32,295 nucleotides of DNA from an uncultured Clostridia bacterium (lineage in GTDB: Bacteria; Bacillota; Clostridia; Christensenellales; Aristaeellaceae). Where the stretch lies: assembly GCA_934631025.1 (NCBI GenBank), contig CAKTXR010000027.1:1-32295 (forward strand), in the 5' to 3' direction. Of this stretch, positions 13,848 to 23,000 are shown piece after piece. Position numbers and translations under genes: made by a program. A model generated the notes under the pieces. That model did not search any database and had not been told where the DNA came from. It saw only the letters and a program-made list of their open reading frames with translations. Within the stretch, counting starts at the first letter, position 1. Every line of letters starts with the position of its first letter.

Positions 13848-16106
13848 TCATTGCTCTTCCATGCGGCGCATTTCAAGCTTCTTTTGCAGCGCGGCGATAA
13901 AATCGTCCATGCTTATCTGCCCCGCGCTGTACTGATCGATCACCTCGTAATAGGAGTAATCTCCCGTCCGCAGATCGAACACCACGCCCGCGTCGCTGTC
14001 CCGATAGCGCTCGAGCGACTGCGCGCTGACAATCCAGTACCAGTTTTCCATGTCCGCGCGGGTCTGACGCGCATCGGCCAGATCCTGCTCGATCACGTCC
14101 TTCGCGTCGCCCTCGGCGGTTTTCAGCTCCTCCTCAAGGCGCGCAATTTTTTTGTCGTATTCACTGGTATAGCGCTCGTAATCGGCGCTGCGCACGGTTT
14201 CGTTCAGATCGGGGCGCAGCGTCGCGCGCGAGGGCAGTCCATCGGTCTCGGCCAGCGTCTCCAAAAAGCGCGTCGCCAGCTCGATGTGCTCGCTGTACGG
14301 ATTGATGATCGCCACATAGCCCTCCAGCGGCGCGCGCTTCGGCAGATCAGAAGAAATCGACACATACAGCGGAATTTCTGTATAATAGTCCTGATAGGTC
14401 ATGCCGTTCACGCCCGCCAGCGCATACGCCGTAAACAGCGGATTGACGGCCACGTCCTCCTCCTCCATAAGACCCGAGATCAGATCAGCTTCATCCACAT
14501 AGCCCGTGGTCAGCCCACTCAGTCCCTCCGCGTCCAGCCGCTCGACCGCCGCCAGCGCCGCGCGCAGCTCGTCCGTGTCGTAGCCGTCTACCGTGCCCGC
14601 GTCCAGCTCCAGCCAGTAGGTTTCCAGGATCGCCCGCACAAACATCTCCCGCAGGCCTTCCGCGCTGTCGTAATCGTCGACCAGCGGAACCGTCGCCGTG
14701 GGAATCAGGCTGTTCAGCCAGTCGATCAGCTCCGGCCAGCTGGTCGGCACGTCGTCTATGGTCAGACCCAGCGCCTTCAGCGCGCCCACGCTCACGCCCG
14801 GCACGGTCACGTCCACGGAGAACGGCACGCCCAGCGCCTTCCCGTCCTTCATCAGCGCGCTCGAAACGGCGGGATACATGCCGGACACATACTCGGCCAG
14901 CGCTTCGCTCTCTATGGGGCGCGCCCAACCGCGCGAGAGTATCGCGCGAAGATCGCCGCCGTTATAGTGCGTCGAGAGGAGCGCCACGTCGAACGCGGTC
15001 GATTTCGTGAGCAGCGCCGTCAGTATGTCGTCCTGCTGCACGGTGGCCACCTCTGCACCCTGCTCATTCATGAAGCGGACGATCGCGTTTTGCGCCTCGC
15101 CGCCGTTATCCGAATCGTTGACCGTCAGCATTTCGCCGCTCTCGCCCTCGCGGTTCAGCGCGCGCAGCGCCACGCCGCTGAATGTGCCCGTGACGTACAC
15201 GCCCGATTCGGTCACAAAGGCCGACGTGTACCCACTGTCCACGGGAATATTCGCGACCTCGCGCGCCGCGCCCGTTTCGGGATTGAACGCCATGAGCGTG
15301 TTGCCCGAGAGATAGATCAGCTCGTCGCCATACTGAACGACGCCGCTCACTCTACCCCCCTGCACGCCCTCAGCATCGGGCAGATTCTGCCACGCGCCGA
15401 GTGCGTCGCCGTCAAAGGGCAGCACGGCGTACTGCGCCGTGTCCATATTCTGAACGACCAGTATGTCGCCGTTCCAGATCGTCATGCCGGAGGGCCACAC
15501 GTCGCCCAGATACACCACGCGCGGCGCCGAGCCGTTCAGCGGCAGAAATATCACGACCTCGTTGCCCATGCTCTGCGCAACGCAGCACAGCGTGTCGTTC
15601 ACAACGGCCGTGTTCGACAGATACACGCCCTCGTCCAGCTCGTCGCTCAGTCCCTTCCAGTCGACCGCGCCGCTTTCCTCAAAGGACGCGCGGCCGTCCT
15701 GAATGCGCACGCGCGCGAGCGCCGCCTGATAGTCGCTTGTCTCCCCTTCGCCGCCATAGCTGTAGGAGAGCAGCAGCGCATACGCCGCGTCCTGATAGGC
15801 GAACCACGCCGTGGTGTACGTAAACGTCTGCGCGCCGTTCTCGTCGCGGTTTTCGCCCTTCATCGCCGCAAGCGTCGCGTCGTCCCACGGATAGGCCGCC
15901 ATCTCGCCCGAAGCCGCATTGTAGACGTAGGCGCCTCTTTGCCCCTCGATCCACACCTCGTCGCCGAACACGCACAGCATCATCGCATAGTCGTCGAAGC
16001 CGTCCTGACCGTTGCGCGCGATGATCGCGTCGCCCTGCACCGCCAGCGCCGGAACGGCCGTCAGCAGCAGCGCCGCCGCCAGAATCAGACTCAGCCATCG
16101 TTTCAT
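13848..16106 (-). CDS. Secreted propeller/solute-binding fusion protein, paralogue 3
   Basis: 752 residues: signal peptide (about 1-23, VPALA, no lipobox), propeller-like part to about residue 335, solute-binding-like part and charged helical insertion (KKIARLEEELKTAEGDAKDV). It is close to paralogue 1 over long stretches (SRGWARPIESEALAEYVSG, ALKALGLTIDDVPTSWPELI, INPYSEHIELATRFLETLAE) but differs in the middle of the binding region, which would fit a changed ligand. ATG at 16106 has AGGAGG about ten bases upstream. It is transcribed from the ECF-like promoter at 16146-16174 and stops at copy C of the long-loop hairpin. No transporter partner is nearby. Confidence 0.85.
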   Translation of the reverse strand: MKRWLSLILAAALLLTAVPALAVQGDAIIARNGQDGFDDYAMMLCVFGDEVWIEGQRGAYVYNAASGEMAAYPWDDATLAAMKGENRDENGAQTFTYTTAWFAYQDAAYALLLSYSYGGEGETSDYQAALARVRIQDGRASFEESGAVDWKGLSDELDEGVYLSNTAVVNDTLCCVAQSMGNEVVIFLPLNGSAPRVVYLGDVWPSGMTIWNGDILVVQNMDTAQYAVLPFDGDALGAWQNLPDAEGVQGGRVSGVVQYGDELIYLSGNTLMAFNPETGAAREVANIPVDSGYTSAFVTESGVYVTGTFSGVALRALNREGESGEMLTVNDSDNGGEAQNAIVRFMNEQGAEVATVQQDDILTALLTKSTAFDVALLSTHYNGGDLRAILSRGWARPIESEALAEYVSGMYPAVSSALMKDGKALGVPFSVDVTVPGVSVGALKALGLTIDDVPTSWPELIDWLNSLIPTATVPLVDDYDSAEGLREMFVRAILETYWLELDAGTVDGYDTDELRAALAAVERLDAEGLSGLTTGYVDEADLISGLMEEEDVAVNPLFTAYALAGVNGMTYQDYYTEIPLYVSISSDLPKRAPLEGYVAIINPYSEHIELATRFLETLAETDGLPSRATLRPDLNETVRSADYERYTSEYDKKIARLEEELKTAEGDAKDVIEQDLADARQTRADMENWYWIVSAQSLERYRDSDAGVVFDLRTGDYSYYEVIDQYSAGQISMDDFIAALQKKLEMRRMEEQ

Positions 16107-16145
16107 TTCCTGTCGCCTCCTGTCATAATTTGCTTGTCACAATAA

Positions 16146-16174
16146 TAGACGGCGGAAGATTTCTTCCGGTTTCA
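16146..16174 (-). promoter_or_regulatory. ECF-sigma-like promoter of paralogue 3
   Basis: On the minus strand TGAAAC (16169-16174) and CGTCTA (16146-16151) are 17 bases apart. The spacer contains an inverted repeat, CGGAAGA-N2-TCTTCCG (16153-16168), absent from the paralogue 2 promoter, which could bind a gene-specific repressor. Confidence 0.65.
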
Positions 16175-16181
16175 TGTAATC

Positions 16182-16195
16182 AAAAAATATTTTTT
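16182..16195. promoter_or_regulatory. AT palindrome upstream of paralogue 3
   Basis: The same 14-base perfect palindrome, AAAAAATATTTTTT, stands seven bases upstream of the -35. It lies in the divergent region shared with the AIM24 gene, for which I find no convincing promoter of its own (a TATTAT at 16208-16213 lacks a -35). Confidence 0.5.
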
Positions 16196-16302
16196 ACATT
16201 GCGGGTGTATTATGGAGTTGACTAAAAAAACTGCCGCAAAGGGATGGAAAATGCGCACGGCGGCTTCCTGGCAAATCGAACTCATAAAGGAGGAACACAC
16301 TC

Positions 16303-16983
16303 ATGCGTTATGAAATCAAGGGCGGTTCGTTTCCGGTCGTGATCTGCGAGCTGGAAAACGGCGAAAAAATGGTGACTGAAAAGGGCGCGATGGCGTGGAT
16401 GAGCCCGAATATGCAGATGGAAACCACCGGCGGCGGGCTGGGCCGGATGTTCTCGAAGATGTTTTCCGGCGAGAGCATGTTCCAGAACGTCTACACGGCC
16501 AGGGGCGCGGGCATGATCGCGTTCGGCTCGTGCTTCCCCGGCCAGATCAAGGCGATCGAGATCGCGCCCGGGCAGGAGATGATCCTGCAAAAGAGCGCGT
16601 TCCTCGCGGCGGAGGCGGGCGTCGAGCTGTCGATCCACTTCAATCAGAAGCTGGGCGTAGGCCTGTTCGGCGGCGAGGGCTTCATCATGCAGCGGCTGAG
16701 CGGCCGCGGCACGGCGTTCGCGGAGATCGACGGCGCGCTGGTCGAATACGAGCTGGCCGCCGGTCAGCAGCTCGTCGTTGACACCGGCAACGTGGCGGGC
16801 TTCACGGCCGGCGTGCAGATGGAGATTCGGCAGGTGCCCGGCATGAAGAACAAGCTGCTGGGCGGCGAGGGGCTGTTCAACACGCTGCTGACCGGCCCGG
16901 GCAAGGTCTGGCTGCAAACCATGCCCATCAGCAGCATCGCCGCGTCCATCCAGCCCTTCATCTCGACGGGCAGCAGCAACTGA
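16303..16983 (+). CDS. AIM24/TIGR00266 family protein
   Basis: 226 residues matching the AIM24 (DUF124, TIGR00266) family of soluble beta-sandwich proteins with no established bacterial function. Family features are the opening YEIKGGSFPVV, the GAMAWMSPNMQMET block, the Gly-rich GGGLGRMFSKMFSGES, and FPGQIKAIEI followed by FLAAEAGVELS. There is no signal peptide, so it is probably cytoplasmic. ATG at 16303 has AAAGGAGG nine bases upstream. The gene is divergent from paralogue 3 and closed by the terminator at 17021. Its placement beside secreted proteins under a possible envelope-stress promoter may be chance. Confidence 0.9.
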   Translation: MRYEIKGGSFPVVICELENGEKMVTEKGAMAWMSPNMQMETTGGGLGRMFSKMFSGESMFQNVYTARGAGMIAFGSCFPGQIKAIEIAPGQEMILQKSAFLAAEAGVELSIHFNQKLGVGLFGGEGFIMQRLSGRGTAFAEIDGALVEYELAAGQQLVVDTGNVAGFTAGVQMEIRQVPGMKNKLLGGEGLFNTLLTGPGKVWLQTMPISSIAASIQPFISTGSSN

Positions 16984-17020
16984 CGCGGCCACGGCAAACG
17001 AATCAGGCGAATATAGAGAA

Positions 17021-17070
17021 ACTCCCCCGCGCATCGCAGCTGTTCGGCGCGATGCGCGGGGGAGTTGTTT
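17021..17070. terminator. Bidirectional intrinsic terminator between convergent genes
   Basis: A perfect 17-bp stem (17021-17037 with 17049-17065) with an 11-base loop is followed by TGTTT on the plus strand and by TTCTCT on the minus strand. It serves the AIM24 gene and the giant gene ending at 17097. Confidence 0.93.
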
Positions 17071-17096
17071 ATGCAGCATGAATAACCCGAATCAAA

Positions 17097-20000
17097 TTAA
17101 TCATACTTCTCGTACTGCATTATTTTGATCATCGCATATGTCTCACCATACCGCGTATCTTCTTTCCATGCTGCCCCCTCACTTACCTTATAGCGATATT
17201 TCTCTATCTGAAGCTTATCTCCATCCTCCTTAAACTTCACCTGTGCGTAATTTCCTGTGCCCGAATCCAAAACCCAATAGTAGCTGCTATCGCTAGAATC
17301 CTGCCCTATCACCGTAATCCAGTGCGGATTTCCAGATTTTTTCGTATAGAGAATTACCGGTGAGAAGCGACCTGTGCCTGCATCTTTCAAGAATCTGGCA
17401 TAGTATTGTTCAAAACTACTCACTTGCGGAGACGCAGATCTATGGGCCTTAATGTGATAACCTGCCAAGAAACTATCTACGCCCTCTACAGATTCACTTC
17501 CACCGATAAAGTCCTTCGGCTTTATATCAACCCCCATATAGGAAAGCGCCATACTTGCGGATGCTCTATTACACATACCAGTTTCCGACTTCGCGCTCAA
17601 ATCGCCCCAATACGCATAGCAGAATGTTGTCGAGGGAATAATCACGCCGCCGTACTTGCCTTGCGTCATCGCACGATACCGGCCGGCTTCGTTCCATGAT
17701 TCATGCACTGTAGATTCCACAAGACTCCTTACCTGCGCTTGGGTCAGAGACAAAAGCGAACTCTTTTCCACCACCCTCACCGTCGTCTCCGCCAGCACAT
17801 GGCTGCCGCCCGTGCCGCCGCTGTCCTTCGCCCAGATCTGAATCTTGTAGGTTTTCGCCTCGTTGAAGGGCGCTTTCGAGGTGTCGATGGTGTACGCCGC
17901 CCAATCCTGAAGATTGATCGTACTGACGGCGCGCGCCGTGAAGTCGTCCGACAGATTGCTGTCTGCGGTCGCGTACGCGTTGACCGTCACGCGGCCCAGC
18001 TTGCCGCCCTCGATGGAAACCGTGCCGTTCACCTGCCACTTCTCGCCCAGCACAATCGTTTTCGACTGGCCGAGCGACGCGTCGAAGCGAATCACATTCA
18101 GCGTCGCCGTCGCCAACGGCTCCGAGACGCTCATGCCGTTGCTCATGCTCGCCCACAGCTGCAATGTGTATGTGCCCGGCTCGTTGAAGGGATAGCTGGT
18201 CGTATCCGGCCTGAACGCGGCGATCTGGCTCAGGTCGATATAGCGCTGACCCGCCGCAGGCGCGTAGGTCATCAGGCGGGTATACGCCGGGGCGCTGATC
18301 CCCTGAACGTTGATCGTAATCTGCGAAATGTCCGCGCCCGTCGCGCTGACATAGCCGGTGAGCTGCAGCGTCTTGCCGCCGATCTCCGCCGTGTATGCGC
18401 TCGTGCCGAACTGGCCGCGGATCCCTGTCTGCGCGCCGTCGGGGTTCTCCGTGTTGGTCGCCTTGACGGAGATCGACGTGCTGAGCGCGCTCAGCGTGCC
18501 GTCCGCCGCCACAGCCTGCACCTTGTAGTAGTAGGTCTCGCCGTTCTTGAGACCCGTGTCCTTCCATGTAAGCGCGCCCGTCACGCCGATGATCACATAC
18601 TCCTTCTCAGACGCGGCGCTGCGCCAGATCTTATAGCCGGCCGCGCTGCTCACGCGGCTCCAGCTGATCGTCGCCGTGCCGTCCGTGCCGGTCGCCGCTT
18701 TTTTGCTGATGACCGGCGCGTCGACGACCGTCGGCTCGCCAGTCGGCGTTGCGGTCGGTGCAGGCGTTACGGTCGGCGTGGGCGTGGGCGTGACGGTCTG
18801 CGTGGGCTGACCGCTCTCCCCCGGAACCGGCGTGGGAGTCGGAGTCGGCGTTATGGTCGGCGTGAGAATCGTCTCGCTGACCTTGACGGTTTCCGTATTG
18901 CAGGAAGCCACCGTGCCGTCTCCATCCTGAACCCAGACGCTCACATAATACGCGCCTGCCTCAGAAATGGCAAAGCCGTAGGACGCGAGGCCCCTGTGCG
19001 CCAAGGAACGCGTAACCTCCGCGCCGTCCTTCATCAGGATGTAGGTGTAGGTGTATTCGCCGTCGCCGCCGGACGCGGACGCTTCGACGCTCATATAGCC
19101 GCCGATCTTCACGTCCGTGCTGCTCAGCCGCGCCGTCAGCGTCAGCTCGTTCTGCCGCCCCATGCGGAAGTAATAGGTCTTTGTGCGGTAGTCGTCCTCG
19201 CCAATCTCCGTCTCCAGATACAGCTTGTAATAATAGCCCCCGCTCAGCACATCGCTTGAAAGCGTCAAGCTTCGGGCCGTTATCGGCGTTTCCGGATCAT
19301 AGACCGCCCTCGAATAGGAGCCGTTCTGCGTCTCGCTCTCGTAAAGGCTGACCTTATAGCGGCCCGTTCCGCCGGCGGCCGCGCTCCATTGCAGCTTAAC
19401 CGCGCCATAGGGCAGCGTCACGCTGTCGCTCCTGCTCGTTCCCAGCGTCGGGGATGTGATTTCGGCCACCGTGTAGCTCTGATACTGCGTCACGGTGATC
19501 TCCGCCTGCGCACTGCCGCAGGTCACATAGACCTTGCCGGTACGCGCCTTGCCGGTCGTGTTGGCCAGCGTGGAGACGCACAGCTGATCGCCGGACACGC
19601 CGCTATATCGGGCGTACTCGGACGGCGCTGAGCCTTCGCTGTCCAGCTCCGCCTGCCCGACGCTCCGCTTGTGGAGCAGCAGCCAGTCGTCGTCGGTCTG
19701 CGCCGCCCAGTAGCCGCTGGCCGTGATGGTAAAGTACTCGCTGTCCTCGTCCGATTTTGCCTCCATCTCGGCGGCCGTCAGGTCGTCGATCTTCACCCAT
19801 GCTTCCTCGTCGTTCAGCATGAAGTAATAATCGGCTCCCGTATAGCGGTAGCGCTCGCTGCGGCGCTTAATGCCGACGGAGTACAGCTGACCCTTCTCCA
19901 GCTCAAGGCCGGTGAACGTATAGCTGCCCTCGCCGTCGACAAGCTGCTTCGAGCGGGCAATAACCGTCTTGATATTCGTCGACTTCTGCCGGTACAGCGT

Positions 20001-23000
20001 CACCTGATAGAGAATGGCCTGCGGCTCGGGATCCCATGTCACCGTCAGGCTCGTACACGGCGCGATCAGCGTCGGGTTCGCCTTGTCCTCCGAGAACGCG
20101 GGCGACGTGAGCGACGGATATTCCTCCGCCAGATAGGCGCACTGATCGATCTTGATCACCGTCTTGGAGCTGCCCACCGTTACGGTCACCTGACCGCTGC
20201 GGGGCTGGCTGCCCGTATTCTCGGCCAGCGTCACCGTCAGTGTGTCGCCGCTGACGCCGCTCGCCGCCGAGAGCGTGATCCACGACTGGCTGGCCGCGGC
20301 CTTCCATGCGGCGGAGGACTGAATGATAAACTCCCTCGAAGCGTTGATGTCCGGCGCGTTGCTCCACACGGGCGCGGTCGAGCCGTTGATCAGCGCCGCG
20401 TCGCCCGGCGTGGGCATGAAGAAATACTCCGTATCGTTGGAATAGCCATACTGATCATAAGCGTTGATATAAATATCATTCGTCGTGAATGCCGTAAGCA
20501 TTTCCTTGGGAACAGTATAAGAATATTGACTTGCCCCCGTATCGTCTATTCGCGCGATCGTTTTATACTTGATGTCATTTGCGTTATACAGCTCAATTTC
20601 ATACTGCACCGCATTTTGCGCAGCGTTCCAGACAAGGCGCACGTCTCCATAATTGATGACGCTCGGATTGTCATAGTCCGTCGACAGCGAGGGAGAAACC
20701 AGCGTCGCATCGCCCAGACCGGGCGCCTGCCTGACAGTGATGACTTCGCTGTTAATGCCATCCGAAACCGTCACAGTGCCCGTGCGCACGCCGTTGCCAG
20801 CAGGATTGGCCTGCAACTTCAAATAAAACTGAGCGCCGGAATTCGGACTGCTCTTCGATGCAGTGATCCAGTCGACATTAGGCGTGACCTTTATATCATC
20901 CGTCGCGTAAGCAATGAACCTGTCCGTATTCACCGCCGCACCCTTCAGGATGCCGGCGCTGTGAACGCTCGGATCATACGGCTCATATTCGCCATTCACG
21001 GGATTTTTGCCGCAAAGGACAAAGATATTGTCGGCCGTCTGCTTCACATCCACCCAGCAAATGCTGTTGCTCGTCGTGGATTTGAGCGTCAGCCGGCCTG
21101 TTCTCGGCCGCCCCGTCGTGTTGGCGGTAACGCTCACGTCGAACGATACCTTGTAACCCGACGCCTTCACGCCCGCCGCGCCGGAGCTGACCGCCGGCTT
21201 GAGCCAGGACGCGTTCGAGGAAACCGTCCACTTGGTGGTCGTTCCAATGGTGACCTTGAACGTATGCTGATGCGCGCCCTCCTCCTTCGACATATAAACG
21301 TCCATAAACGTATCGTAGAGATAGCTGTCGGAGGAGCGGAACTTCACATAGTAGACCGACGAAACGTCGTCGCTGACGGCGGTCAGGCGGCACCACGACG
21401 CGCCGCTCACGTCGCTCGTCTCGATCTCGACCGAGTGTGTTCCATAGCTCGTACTGCCGTGGAGCTTCGTCATGTCGCCGTACGCGCCGTCTACATACTT
21501 TTCCAGATACAGTCTCTTGCCCTGATAGATGAAATAGAAATAATTCGTATCCAGCAGGTTCAGATCCATGTAGAGCGTCGTCGGGCTGCTCTCGGTCTGG
21601 GACAGGCTCTCGGGATACAGCACCTTCGGGGTCATGTCATCCTGAATCACCGTCACAGTGGCCATCGCGTCGCCGCACATGAACGTGATGTGTCCCTCGC
21701 GCGCCGCGCCGGTCGTATTCTGCTCCGCGCATATTGTAACTTCGTTATTGTATTTGTTCCAGCGATAACCATCAACTGAAAGCCAGTCCACGTCGCTCGT
21801 GTACTCAACAACGCCGTTGGCTTCAATGTGGCAGGAAGCTCGCAGGATGTTCCTGTATACCACAGTGCTCCGGCCGTCGATTTTGATCGAATAGCCATGA
21901 TCGACCATCTTCACATAATAGACCGACTTGAGCATATCCTCTTCCCGCTCATACTGCGCCCATGTGGAAGAAGAATACACGCCCGCCAGCTCGATCACAT
22001 AGACCGATCCGCTCTTCAGCGCCTCGCCCAGATCATCCGCAGTTATGTACTGATAGCCCACGGTGGTCGCGCGTTCAAGGAGCTGACGGAGCGTGCCGTC
22101 GCTCATGCGCTCAGAGACTCTGACGCGAACGCTGCTGTTGTCCTTCTCATCCCATTTCAGGCTGAACTCGCCCGTCGGATACTCGGAAGGATTCTGTGCG
22201 TCGGTCGAAAACGCAATGGGAGCCGTTACGACGGGCGCTGCGTCGGCATAGCCCTGATTAACGTTCAGCGTCGCCGTGCGGCTTCCGTTCGAAAGAGTAA
22301 TAACCGCAGTTCGCTTTTGCATCTCCGCGGATTCCGCAATGCTGACGATCAGCTGATTCTCCTGAATCTCATAGCTGATCCAGTCGGCGCTGTAGTTATA
22401 TGTAAAGTTCATGCTGCTCTGCACGCTGTCGACCGTCCACTCCAGCGCGGAGCCGATCTCGAACGTGCGCGTCGCGGCGTATTGGCTGTTCTGATTCCAC
22501 GTCGCGCTCTCCGCGCCGTCGATCGTCAGCGATTCGTCGAGCACGGCGGGAGCCACCGCAAAATAGTAGACGTTCGCCGCGCCGGTATACACGCCCTTTG
22601 AGGCCAGCGACAGCCGGAAAAGCGTCCGTTCGGTCAGCTCCGAGAACAGCGAAACGCTCAGGGGATAGCTGTTGCGGTCGACCGCTTCATCGCGCAGCAC
22701 CTCGACCCATTCGCCGCTTACGCTCTTCTCAAGATAGACCACATAGGCGCTCGCATCCTCAACGGCGGCCCATTTCAGGTCAATGCGCTGCGGCGCGCAC
22801 TCGGGAGCGCTCGCCTCGTCCTGAGAAAAGACGGTTTCGCCCTCCGCGAAGGACAGCTCGGGAGCCGGCGGATAGACGCTCCCGCGCGCAAGCACATAAA
22901 TTTCCGCGCTCCGCATCTCGCAGAACGTTTCGTCCGCATCGACGCAGCTCACCTCAATCTCATAAACGCCTTCCTCGGACGGGACGTACGAATAGCTGTT

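Noticed and set aside
18724..18870. TP-rich repeat tract as a separate microsatellite feature
   Set aside because: It is the Pro/Thr linker of the giant protein, a common kind of flexible spacer in surface proteins.
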